A stretch of DNA of 10,660 nt from JBALVO01 sp036961445. GTDB taxonomy: Bacteria; Pseudomonadota; Gammaproteobacteria; Pseudomonadales; Halieaceae. This document shows, one piece after another, positions 1 through 6,000 of this stretch (the first letter of the stretch is position 1; each line of letters starts with the position of its first letter). The notes below the pieces were generated by a model. The model had not been told where the DNA came from and ran no database searches. It saw nothing but the letters and a program-made list of their open reading frames with translations. The stretch covers positions 1 to 10,660 of the forward strand of contig JBALVO010000128.1 of the NCBI GenBank assembly GCA_036961445.1, read 5' to 3'. Both the position numbers and the translations under genes were made by a program.

Positions 1-488
1 GTATAGCCAATCGCCAGCCCGGTCAATGGCTTGATGTCTTCGCCGGGCTCAAAGGTTGCAATCACCTTGTCCGGCTCAATGCCGATCATCTGGTGCACAC
101 AGAGGCCTCGCGCCACTGCCTCCACTGTCAGCATGGCCGAGGCAGCACCTAGATCATGTTCAGCTGCCGCGTTGGGTTTGCCGTTGTGGTCAAAGGTGGT
201 TTTTATCAGGCCCAGCGCCAACACCGGCGCGTTAACCGCCCACGGTTGGTTGCCCTCCACCAGACAGGCGTGGATTTTTTCCCAGGTATCAGAGCCATCG
301 TTCTTAATGCCAACGATGTAACGCCAGGGCTGTGCATTGTATGAAGACATGGCCCAACGGGCTGCCTCCAGTAGGGCATCAAGGTCGCCCTGCGCAACAG
401 GCCTCTCTGGGTCAAATGCATAAGGGCTGTGCCTTTTGATCAGCAGTTCGTTGATCGGATGCTGGGGGGTTGCGTCTCTATTACTCAT
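1..488 (-). CDS. Nitroreductase family protein (partial, C-terminus beyond window)
   Basis: This is an FMN-dependent nitroreductase-type oxidoreductase, a family that reduces nitro groups, quinones or related electrophiles with NAD(P)H in the cytoplasm. Seen: the ATG at 488-486 is preceded by a GGAG ribosome site six bases upstream, and 162 codons are open to the window edge. Near the N-terminus lies the usual phosphate-contacting segment RHSPYAFD (residues 19-26), then AARWAMSSYNAQPWRY (42-57), the typical N-x-QPW region of the family. Later, GAASAMLTVEAVARGLCVHQM matches the helix near the flavin pocket, and the end GEDIKPLTGLAIGY is the usual C-proximal strand. Family members run about 190-220 residues, so some 40 or more are missing to the left. 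A terminator lies between the pirin gene and this start, so it may have its own promoter or depend on read-through. The substrate cannot be told from sequence. Confidence 0.88.
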   Translation of the reverse strand, partial: MSNRDATPQHPINELLIKRHSPYAFDPERPVAQGDLDALLEAARWAMSSYNAQPWRYIVGIKNDGSDTWEKIHACLVEGNQPWAVNAPVLALGLIKTTFDHNGKPNAAAEHDLGAASAMLTVEAVARGLCVHQMIGIEPDKVIATFEPGEDIKPLTGLAIGY

Positions 489-524
489 GATGGTCTCCAT
501 TTTCTTCGGTTGTTCAATCAGTTT

Positions 525-548
525 AAAAAAACCGCACCATAGCGGTTT
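525..548 (-). terminator. Intrinsic terminator after the pirin gene
   Basis: Read on the minus strand, AAACCGC (548-542) pairs perfectly with GCGGTTT (535-529) around a six-base loop, and the stem runs into a tract of seven T (531-525). This is a classical Rho-independent terminator eight bases after the pirin stop codon. It separates pirin from the nitroreductase that begins 37 bases further on. Confidence 0.85.
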
Positions 549-555
549 GCTCAGT

Positions 556-1257
556 TTATCGATCCATGTCGAAAACAAGTAATTCGACAGGAGTGGTCGC
601 ACGTAAATTCAAGATTTCGGTGTCTTGTATTGAGAGCCCATCACCGGCACTCAGCGTTGCACCGCCAGCATCAAGTTCACCACGGATTAATTGCAGCCAG
701 CCGCGACGCCCTGCGGAAAATGCATGCTGTAGCTGCACACCCGGCTCGAGAATACCCGCGTACAGATCTACATCTCGATGTATAGTGATCGATCCTTCGC
801 GCCCGTTGCCTGATGCCACAAGTCGCAAGCGATTGGCTTTCTCGGCATCGCTGAACGCTTTCTGTTCATAGCTGGGCTGCAGGTTTAGCGTTTCGGGTTC
901 GACCCAGATTTGCAGAAAGTGAACCTCTTCTTCACCAGATGCGTTGTACTCACTGTGACGAACACCCGTACCCGCACTCATGCGCTGGACATCCCCTGGA
1001 CGGATAACAGAAACCGTGCCCATGGTGTCCTCGTGCAACAACTCGCCGCTAATCACGTAGGAAATAATCTCCATATCGCGATGCCCGTGAGTGTCAAAAC
1101 CGCGAGCAGGCGCTACCCGGTCTTCGTTGATGACACGCAGGGGACCAAACCCCATATAGCGCTGATCGTGGTACTCACCGAAAGAAAAAGTATGACGGCT
1201 ATTGAGCCAACCGAAGTTGGCGACACCACGTTCGTCTTTGTTTCTGATGGCTAGCAT
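556..1257 (-). CDS. Pirin family protein (YhhW/quercetinase-like cupin)
   Basis: This is a pirin-family bicupin of 233 residues, close to the length of E. coli YhhW (about 231). Some bacterial members have quercetin 2,3-dioxygenase activity; others are redox-linked proteins of unknown substrate. Seen: the N-terminal pirin block HTFSFGEYHD (22-31), then FDTHGHRDMEIISYV (54-68). The four metal ligands expected from YhhW are all in place: His57, His59, His101 and Glu103 (the last two in RHSE, 100-103). The second cupin half (about 130-233) is present but lacks an equivalent ligand set, as in the family. The start is ATG 1257-1255, with AGAGGTG upstream. The gene lies 208 bp after the doxX-like gene on the same strand and ends in a strong terminator. 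Pirin, DoxX and nitroreductase/azoreductase genes often travel together in electrophile or quinone stress responses; that role here is inference. Confidence 0.93.
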   Translation of the reverse strand: MLAIRNKDERGVANFGWLNSRHTFSFGEYHDQRYMGFGPLRVINEDRVAPARGFDTHGHRDMEIISYVISGELLHEDTMGTVSVIRPGDVQRMSAGTGVRHSEYNASGEEEVHFLQIWVEPETLNLQPSYEQKAFSDAEKANRLRLVASGNGREGSITIHRDVDLYAGILEPGVQLQHAFSAGRRGWLQLIRGELDAGGATLSAGDGLSIQDTEILNLRATTPVELLVFDMDR

Positions 1258-1465
1258 GATTCTACACCTCTATGTGTTGCTGTTGTGAGCAGTATTCTAT
1301 GTAGTCTTGTCGTGAGCTGACAGATCGTTCAGCGCAGCTATATCTTCCTGTGATTATTCGAACTTATGGGCAAATAATGATGTGCCTGGCGAATCCGAAA
1401 TTTTGTGATCATTTCGCCGTGCCCATTTCAGCCCTTGCTCGAAGTACTGGTGCTAAACCCTCTAC

Positions 1466-1912
1466 TCAGTTCGGCAGTTGAGTGACCAGCAAACGATCCA
1501 CACTGAGGCTACCAGCGCCTCTAAACACCAGACCAACACTGATCGCCAGCAGGACCAGGCCAAATTCGTAGCCGTTATTATCCATGAAGAGGCCGTTTTG
1601 CAGGTGAACCGTAACAATCGCCACGATCATGGTGATGGCAAGTATCAGGGCGGCCGGGCGCACCAGCAAGCCGACAATCAGCAGCAGGCCGCCGAAGAAT
1701 TCGGCGCTGCCAGCCATTGTCGCCATCAACAGTCCTGGTTCAAGACCAATGGACGTCATCCAGCCTGCGGTGCCCTCGAGGCCATATCCACCAAACCAGC
1801 CGAATAATTTCTGCGCTCCGTGTGCTACAAAGATCGCACCGGCGCCTACGCGAAGAGGCAAGGTATCCAAACCAGTGGTTGTGGTGGATAGCTGTTTGAT
1901 TAGTGATTTCAT
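1466..1912 (-). CDS. DoxX family membrane protein
   Basis: This is a 148-residue DoxX-family integral membrane protein. Seen: the family signature GAGAIFVAHGAQKLFGWFGG (23-42) in the first membrane segment, then three more hydrophobic stretches at about 61-83 (GLLMATMAGSAEFFGGLLLI region), 86-104 and 116-131, giving a four-helix topology typical of the family. The start ATG 1912-1910 has GGAG eight bases upstream. DoxX proteins resemble the small subunit of archaeal thiosulfate:quinone oxidoreductase, but most bacterial ones have no proven enzyme activity and are linked to redox or thiol stress. It is first in the minus-strand series doxX, pirin, nitroreductase. The AT-rich region upstream (1913-2040) probably holds its promoter and includes a palindrome at 1994-2009. 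Exact function unknown. Confidence 0.92.
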   Translation of the reverse strand: MKSLIKQLSTTTTGLDTLPLRVGAGAIFVAHGAQKLFGWFGGYGLEGTAGWMTSIGLEPGLLMATMAGSAEFFGGLLLIVGLLVRPAALILAITMIVAIVTVHLQNGLFMDNNGYEFGLVLLAISVGLVFRGAGSLSVDRLLVTQLPN

Positions 1913-2231
1913 GTCGTTGCTCCAAAGTAGTAGTTGTAAGTTTGTTTACGTAATGGAGCCATTGTAATGATTCTAATATTCGCAATAAGATACATTTTAC
2001 GTTTAAAATGATCTATTTTTTAGAACTATTTTTAGACACTAGAAACCCCTGGAGTTCCTATAAAAAATTGGGCTCTTGAGACGCTAGGCGCTATCGATAG
2101 CCGCGGAAGCCTCGCAGTGGCCTTTATAGGTGTTCATGGACCGATTCTAGTAATTTTTGAGACTTAACTTGTTAGTACCGCCACCAGGCAATGCGACAGC
2201 TTGCGTAGTTAGATTTCATGCGCTTGTTAGC
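1913..2231. other. Intergenic region between doxX-like gene and cassette gene
   Basis: No gene is visible in this 319-bp stretch. The part next to doxX (1913-2040) is very AT-rich and probably carries the doxX promoter: on the minus strand, TACAAT or TAGAAT could serve as a -10, but no convincing -35 is seen. The part next to the cassette gene (2198-2231) resembles half of an attC site. The middle (2041-2197) shows nothing I recognise. Confidence 0.5.
1994..2009. promoter_or_regulatory. Palindrome upstream of doxX-like gene, possible operator
   Basis: ATTTTA (1994-1999) and TAAAAT (2004-2009) form a perfect inverted repeat around CGTT. It lies about 85 bp upstream of the doxX-like start, a plausible place for a regulator site. 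AT-rich sequence throws up such repeats by chance, so this is only a candidate. Confidence 0.25.
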
Positions 2232-2232
2232 T
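2198..2232 (-). repeat. Half attC-like site at 3' end of the cassette gene
   Basis: Directly after the stop codon on the minus strand comes GCTAACAAGCGCATGAAATC, which has the form of the 5' half (R'' plus L'') of an integron attC: a YAAC box, a three-base spacer, then a GC-rich arm. A second similar box, ATCTAAC followed by TACGCAAGC, overlaps it 15 bases on. I could find no matching L'/R' half (an arm followed by GTTRRRY) in the next 190 bases, so if this was an attC it has been truncated or recombined. The position, abutting the stop of a cassette gene, is what one expects. Confidence 0.4.
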
Positions 2233-2690
2233 TATGGTTTACTCGAATGCTTTTTCGTATCATGGTACTGCCACAAAACGTTAATTATTTTCCATTCGTT
2301 ATTTTCATTTTTATATAAATGCATGTAATCAATCCAATCATCCACAGTTAACTTTACCGATGCGACTCGATTATCAATATCTAGTATGTCGATATCAATT
2401 TTGGGCGATAATGGAAATTTATTGCCATCCTTGTTGTAGTTTTCGGCCACCCACACCATAGTTTCAAAGTCAGTCTCCATTATAAACTCTGAGCCATCTT
2501 TAGATTCCCAGTAAGTTCTTTTGGCTAACTTTTCATCTAAGCCTCTTTTCATTAAATCTGGTTTGACTTTGTGTTGTGACTCGATGTAATCGAGCACAGC
2601 CCTTTTTACCTTTTTATTATCATTAGGCGTATCCGCTATTACGGCACAAGAAAAAAGAACTGATAAGATTAAAGCTATAACTCGATACAT
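2232..2690 (-). CDS. Secreted NTF2/lumazine-binding-like protein on an integron cassette
   Basis: This 152-residue protein resembles the 'putative lumazine-binding' branch of the NTF2-like (SnoaL) fold. Seen: an N-terminal signal peptide MYRVIALILSVLFSCAVIA; then the family order AVLDYIESQHKVKPDLMKRGL, KLAKRTYW, MVWVAENYN, KIDIDILDIDNRVASVKL, and a C-terminal block WIDYMHLYKNENNEWKIINV followed by LWQYH. The start at 2690 is chosen because AGGAAG precedes it at four bases; a longer reading from 2735 would run through the attC site. Cys15 after LFS could be a weak lipobox, so a lipoprotein is possible. No enzymatic residue can be assigned; members of this family rarely have known substrates. 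The gene begins about 17 bases after the R' box of an attC, ends on a half attC, has no promoter of its own and is AT-rich, all as expected for a gene cassette. Confidence 0.85.
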   Translation of the reverse strand: MYRVIALILSVLFSCAVIADTPNDNKKVKRAVLDYIESQHKVKPDLMKRGLDEKLAKRTYWESKDGSEFIMETDFETMVWVAENYNKDGNKFPLSPKIDIDILDIDNRVASVKLTVDDWIDYMHLYKNENNEWKIINVLWQYHDTKKHSSKP

Positions 2691-2706
2691 TAGACTTCCT
2701 TGAGTA

Positions 2707-2763
2707 AGCCAACGCACAGCTGTGTGGAGAGCCAAGCGATTCCATACGAGCTGTTTGTTGGAC
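2707..2763 (-). repeat. attC recombination site (integron cassette), 57 bp
   Basis: On the minus strand the site reads R'' GTCCAAC (2763-2757), spacer AAA, CAGCT, an unpaired C (2748), GTATGG, an apex of 14 bases, then CCACAC, AGCTG, spacer TGC and R' GTTGGCT (2713-2707). The two arms pair as CCAAC/GTTGG and CAGCT/AGCTG, then GTATGG/CCACAC with one mismatch. The three-base unpaired spacer and the single extrahelical C in L'' but not L' are the diagnostic architecture of attC, the same layout as the Vibrio cholerae repeat. R'' fits RYYYAAC exactly; R' fits GTTRRRY at six of seven. The extrahelical base puts the site in minus orientation, the same as the gene that follows. At 57 bp it is at the short end of the known range. 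Confidence 0.82.
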
Positions 2764-2936
2764 GAAGTCGCTACGCGACAGAAAAATTATCGATATTGGG
2801 AACTTGCCTTCAAATACCCTACAATCAAGTTAAGTAAAAAAAACCTGAGAATAACCTAAGCAACTGAAATACCTAAAAAATACACCACGTCGAATATATC
2901 CACTTATTACACATAGCGTACTATTATACCGGGCTT
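2764..2936 (-). other. ORF-less stretch between two attC sites, possible promoter cassette
   Basis: About 170 bp lie between the candidate attC at 2937-3011 and the firm attC at 2707-2763. No ORF longer than about 13 codons with a start is visible on the minus strand. The stretch is AT-rich with several poly-T runs. Close to its upstream end is a perfect TATAAT (2928-2923). If both sites are real, this is a gene-free cassette that could supply transcription to the cassette downstream. Confidence 0.4.
2923..2928 (-). promoter_or_regulatory. Possible -10 element reading toward the cassette gene
   Basis: A perfect TATAAT on the minus strand, preceded by CCCGG. At spacings of 15 to 18 bases no good -35 is seen, so a promoter is suggested rather than shown. 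Transcription from here would cross the attC and reach the cassette gene 230 bases on. Confidence 0.3.
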
Positions 2937-3011
2937 GTCCAACAATAGGATTACGTCGCGGCTGCGAGTGGGTGGCAAGACAGAGTTACCTCTGCCTAAC
3001 CTCCGTTAGAT
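2937..3011. repeat. Second candidate attC site, 75 bp
   Basis: On the plus strand the ends are GTCCAAC (2937-2943, a perfect RYYYAAC) and GTTAGAT (3005-3011, a perfect GTTRRRY). Inside them AGGATTA and TAACCT can pair, leaving one extra A in the first arm, and short spacers lie between the boxes. The length suits attC. The arms are shorter and the spacers uneven (three and two bases), so this is weaker than the site at 2707-2763. The extra base would favour plus orientation, opposite to the other site, which argues for caution. Confidence 0.42.
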
Positions 3012-3012
3012 T

Positions 3013-3037
3013 CCAGCGTGCGGATTTCCCGCACTGG
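3013..3037. terminator. Strong hairpin downstream of the crotonase gene
   Basis: CCAG (3013-3016) and TGCGG (3019-3023) pair perfectly with CCGCA (3029-3033) and CTGG (3034-3037), with a two-base bulge and a five-base loop. It lies about 90 bases after the crotonase stop on the minus strand. There is no T-tract, so it is not a standard intrinsic terminator. It could stabilise the mRNA end or be linked to the adjoining candidate attC. Confidence 0.4.
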
Positions 3038-3125
3038 GCTCAAGATAAAATCATTCACCACGCTTCACTTCACCAGAAAAGACAGTTACACCCTTCGACT
3101 ATGGAAACTTACTCATAGACTGGAG

Positions 3126-3905
3126 TCAGCGGCCTTTGAATACTGCCTCACGCCGCTCAATAAAGGACTGAATACCCTCGGCGGCATCTTCACTCTGCAT
3201 CACCGGCACCAGGTCGGTAAACATTTGCTCAATAGCTTCCGTTTCAGAATGATGGGCAGCGAAATGCACGGCCTTCATCACGCCCTCCACAGCCAGCGGT
3301 GCTGCCTTCGCGATGGTCTCCGCGACCTCTATGGCGGCGTCATATTGCTGTCCAGCGGGAACGACACCCTGCACCAGACCCAGGCGATAAGCTTCGGCGG
3401 CTGACCAGCGTTCGCCAGTGAGCAGGTAGCGCTGGGCGTTGGCCCAGCCCATCTGTTGCGGCAGTCGCAGTGTCGCGCCACCGCAGGGATATAAGCCGCG
3501 CTGTACTTCCAGCATCGCAAATTGGGTATCGTCAGCCGCAATACGCACGTCCATATTGAGCATTATCTCTACGCCCCAGGTGAAACAATACCCCTGCACC
3601 GCCTGCACCACCGGCTTGCGACGGCGCGGCCCTGCCAGGCCGAAAATGTCGACACCACCCTCCTGGAACGGGAAGCCCTGCCCAGACCCGAAATGTGAGG
3701 CCCATTCATCCAGCTCAACTCCTGCGGTGAAGTGCTTGCCCTCTGCATGCAGCACCGCCACTCGTAGCTGAGGATTGCTATCGAGTTCTGCCAATGCCTG
3801 GCATAGATCATGGTACATCTCCACGCTCAGAGCATTGAGCTTTTCGGCCCTTCGAATTTTAATATCCAGAATGTGGCCCTGAACCGAGGTCTCGACATGA
3901 CTCAT
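3126..3905 (-). CDS. Enoyl-CoA hydratase/isomerase (crotonase) family protein
   Basis: This is a 259-residue crotonase-fold enzyme, expected to act on an acyl-CoA thioester in the cytoplasm (hydration, isomerisation or a related reaction). Seen: KLNALS near residue 22, the first oxyanion-hole region KHFTAGVELDEW (57-68), the second in GYCFTWGVEIML (105-116), and the downstream block EVQRGLYPCGGATLRLPQQMG (133 on). The two glutamates that act in classical enoyl-CoA hydratase have equivalents: Glu113 in WGVE and Glu133 in MLEVQRG. The usual GGG before the first is TWG here, and no further assignment to hydratase or isomerase is safe. The C-terminal helix ends SFIERREAVFKGR, close to the family ending. 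The start at 3905 is preferred because AGGAG lies eight bases upstream; an ATG ten codons earlier lacks such a site. It stands alone, with no beta-oxidation neighbours. Confidence 0.9.
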   Translation of the reverse strand: MSHVETSVQGHILDIKIRRAEKLNALSVEMYHDLCQALAELDSNPQLRVAVLHAEGKHFTAGVELDEWASHFGSGQGFPFQEGGVDIFGLAGPRRRKPVVQAVQGYCFTWGVEIMLNMDVRIAADDTQFAMLEVQRGLYPCGGATLRLPQQMGWANAQRYLLTGERWSAAEAYRLGLVQGVVPAGQQYDAAIEVAETIAKAAPLAVEGVMKAVHFAAHHSETEAIEQMFTDLVPVMQSEDAAEGIQSFIERREAVFKGR

Positions 3906-4306
3906 GTTGCTGGTCTCCTGTGGGTTATCGCTCATCGTATTGACAGGCGCTTTGCTGCTTTCAGAGGCATACTATAGAGCGTGGTACGGCATTCATAAAT
4001 AGCCTACGGCTCATGCTTGCTGCGGGACGGCCCCAGCCATGACCTCGCACCAGTTTAAACTACGATGAAACGACCGTGACAGCCAGCATATCCTTTAAAT
4101 GCAGGCAATTTAAAGGGGATACTGGGAAGAAATTCACTCGCGCCTTACCGGTCTTTTGCCTGATGATGGCGCCCTATCGTTATTGATCATCTCGAAATCA
4201 CGCTCGTATCGCTCCCATTATAGATCTATTCCGGCCATTCCCGGGCTTGGGCAGGCAAGAACCCACGCGAGGCGGTTGTTCAGTAGCGAGCCCGATATCA
4301 CGTTGG
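3906..4306. other. Intergenic region between crotonase and TerB-like genes
   Basis: No convincing gene in about 400 bp. On the minus strand TATAGT, about 70 bases upstream of the crotonase start, could be its -10, without a clear -35. The palindrome at 4092-4116 is the only strong structure. A plus-strand reading frame beginning at 4156 overlaps the TerB-like gene and has no protein-like character. Confidence 0.5.
4092..4116. repeat. Perfect 9-bp inverted repeat
   Basis: CCTTTAAAT (4092-4100) and ATTTAAAGG (4108-4116) are perfectly complementary around a seven-base loop GCAGGCA, and pairing can extend with one bulge (ATCC against GGGGAT). It lies about 190 bases past the stop of the TerB-like gene and about 190 bases upstream of the crotonase start. 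No T-tract follows on either strand, so it may be an operator or an mRNA end structure. Confidence 0.5.
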
Positions 4307-4549
4307 TCACAGGTTGTATTGAGCACGAAATTTCTGAAATTCTGTCCGTACTACAGCGGATAACTTTGTTTCATCCACCAGCAAGAATATCCGTTTCAAT
4401 ACGCGCTTCTCATCCTCTTCCAGGACACCGTCTGCAAGGGCAAGACTCTTTATATAAATCAATTCACTGTCATCGATGATCCCGTCATTGGCCAGTGCCG
4501 TCAGGAACGTGTAATTCAGCATCTCTCGCGCCTTGCTTCCTGTTGACAT
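4307..4549 (-). CDS. Small TerB-like protein, 80 residues
   Basis: This is a short all-helical acidic protein resembling the TerB/tellurite-resistance-like helical fold, shorter than canonical TerB (about 150). Seen: two copies of a D/N-D-G-hydrophobic-hydrophobic-acidic pattern, NDGIIDDSE (21-29) and ADGVLEEDE (39-47), each starting a helix, with hydrophobic helices ALA and RVLKRIFLLV around them. In TerB-like domains such acidic turns can bind a metal ion. The start at 4549 is chosen because AGGGGGA lies directly upstream; a start eight codons earlier lacks a site. No other ter genes are present, so tellurite resistance should not be assumed. It is divergent from the small secreted peptide gene at 4689, with 139 bp between them. 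Confidence 0.68.
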   Translation of the reverse strand: MSTGSKAREMLNYTFLTALANDGIIDDSELIYIKSLALADGVLEEDEKRVLKRIFLLVDETKLSAVVRTEFQKFRAQYNL

Positions 4550-4688
4550 AATTCCCCCTGAACTCCAAAACACCCGCCACGGTTCGAGCCGGACAGAATA
4601 CCTAGTATCGTGACGGCATGATAAAGGACTAATTAGACATCAACCAGCCGTTGCGCGCCAGTGCAACCAAGCCTTCGAGGAGTCTCAT

Positions 4689-4829
4689 ATGCGTAATTTC
4701 TTACTAGCTATTTTCCTTCAAATCTCGTCAGTGACGGTAATCGCCCAAAACCCCATCCCCAGAGTTGGCGGCGACCGCCCCACTGGCACCTACAAGTCCG
4801 GGGGTTACTGCAAGCCGTTCAAAAGGTAA
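4689..4829 (+). CDS. Short secreted peptide, 46 residues, with SGxYCxP-type motif
   Basis: The gene encodes a 46-residue protein: a signal peptide MRNFLLAIFLQISSVTVIA, cleavage expected before or after the Gln at 20, and a mature part of about 26 residues ending PTGTYKSGGYCKPFKR. The start is well supported by GAGGAG six bases upstream. The mature part resembles tiny exported proteins of proteobacteria that carry a CPxGYxxSGxYCxP motif: PTGTYKSGGYCKP fits, except that the first Cys is Arg here (GGDRPTG), leaving a single cysteine. It is basic and Gly-rich. Function is unknown; one free cysteine would allow a dimer or a mixed disulfide. It lies between a TerB-like gene (divergent) and a CPBP-like membrane protein (same strand, 134 bp on). 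Confidence 0.72.
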   Translation: MRNFLLAIFLQISSVTVIAQNPIPRVGGDRPTGTYKSGGYCKPFKR

Positions 4830-4963
4830 TGCCAAGTTGATCCTTCCAGTTACGACCCAGCCTCTCCACACAGCATCCGACACTTCATCGGTGGGTGTGT
4901 AGGTAAAATACTTCTGGATATAGTATCTTATTGATCTTTATTGCTTATAAAAACATACCTTTT

Positions 4964-5812
4964 ATGCTTCAAAGTTATCCACGTGTAAAGCAGTCGCTTC
5001 TAACCTTCTCAAAAGTCATCTTAGGCGTTATAACTTATATTGCCGCCATTGCAGTCGCGAAATATCTCGCTGCACCCACTATTGAATCAGTGACGGAAGC
5101 CGATAGCGCACTACATCACGCTCTGAAAAACCTGATTGAATTGACTGCCGTCATCGTTGCCTACATTTTTTACTTTAGAGTCGTCGAAAAACGTTTTAGC
5201 ACCGAACTGAACTTTAAGGGGAAATATAGCGTCTACGCTCTAATAGCGGGGTTTTCAATTATCTCAGTTACCTCAATAATATTATTTGCCACCGGCCTAT
5301 ATGACGTTGACGCCTATCAAAGATGGACTGAACTACATTTGGTGTTCATTGCTCTAACTTGTCAGGCAATCAGTGGTGAAATATTATTTCGAGGCATCTT
5401 TTTCAGATTGACTGAGCAACAGCTTGGTACAGCTTACACGCTTATTTTTATCCCTATTGCGTATGGGCTGGTGAATATCGCCGTAGATGGATTGAACCTG
5501 GTTGTATTGGTTTCAACAATTTTGATTAGTGCACTTTGGAGTTGTATTTATATTTTGTCTCGCAACTTATGGGTAACGGGACTTTTTGTAGCAGGCTGGC
5601 TTTATGCTGTATTCCTAACCGGGATACTTGATGAACACTGGCGCACTAGCGCACCTGTAATAAGTCACTCTAGTGGGCCTGAACTGTTAACTGGCGCATC
5701 ATTCGGACCAGAAGCATCCATAATCACTATTGTTGTTGTTTCTATGAGTTTGATTTTCTTGATGAAATTGATAAAAGAAAAAGATCAACTCGTCAACATG
5801 CCACGCTCTTAA
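4964..5812 (+). CDS. CPBP-family intramembrane protein, catalytic residues lost
   Basis: A 282-residue multi-pass membrane protein of the CPBP (CAAX protease/bacteriocin-processing, Abi) family. Hydrophobic segments: about 15-35, 57-73, 90-110, 123-140, 158-175, 177-200, 205-220 and 252-270. Motif 1, normally EExxxR, is GEILFR (138-143): the first Glu, the presumed base, is Gly. Motif 2, normally FxxxH, is IAYGLVN, ending in Asn171. Motif 3, normally HxxxN in LWxxxLxHAxxN, is LWVTGLFVAGWL, with neither His nor Asn. The C-terminal GPELLTGASFGPEAS matches a block common in this family, which supports the assignment. It is therefore likely a pseudoprotease; bacterial CPBP proteins also serve in bacteriocin immunity. 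The ATG at 4964 is taken as start but has no clear ribosome site; TTG at 4931 is possible. The gene is AT-rich beside its neighbours, suggesting transfer. Confidence 0.75.
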   Translation: MLQSYPRVKQSLLTFSKVILGVITYIAAIAVAKYLAAPTIESVTEADSALHHALKNLIELTAVIVAYIFYFRVVEKRFSTELNFKGKYSVYALIAGFSIISVTSIILFATGLYDVDAYQRWTELHLVFIALTCQAISGEILFRGIFFRLTEQQLGTAYTLIFIPIAYGLVNIAVDGLNLVVLVSTILISALWSCIYILSRNLWVTGLFVAGWLYAVFLTGILDEHWRTSAPVISHSSGPELLTGASFGPEASIITIVVVSMSLIFLMKLIKEKDQLVNMPRS

Positions 5813-5958
5813 ACGTCATAGGCCACACGGTTAGTTATGACATCATCTTTATCTAGCCAATAGCGATTCCAGCTCAACAGCTTTCAATCAGCAGGCACTG
5901 CGCGAGCCATCTTCGACCATTTCAGGTTCGAGACTATTTTCTGGACGACCAATTCCTC

Positions 5959-5986
5959 TCGACACCCCACTAATACTTATTATACT
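5959..5986 (+). promoter_or_regulatory. Sigma-70 promoter of the TolB-like/TPR gene
   Basis: TCGACA (5959-5964, five of six to TTGACA) and TATACT (5981-5986, five of six to TATAAT) are 16 bases apart. The start of transcription would fall near 5993, giving a leader of about 140 bases before the ATG at 6134. Confidence 0.6.
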
Positions 5987-6000
5987 TAGGTAATTCCAAT

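Noticed and set aside
2691..2735. Longer start of the cassette gene at 2735
   Set aside because: These 15 codons run through the attC site and lack a ribosome site; the start at 2690 has AGGAAG and gives a clean signal peptide.
4156..4479. 107-codon plus-strand frame
   Set aside because: It overlaps the TerB-like gene on the other strand, has no recognisable domain, and shows no clear ribosome site.
5815..5841. Inverted repeat GTCATA / TATGAC after the CPBP-like gene as a terminator
   Set aside because: Only six pairs, a 15-base loop and no T-tract.
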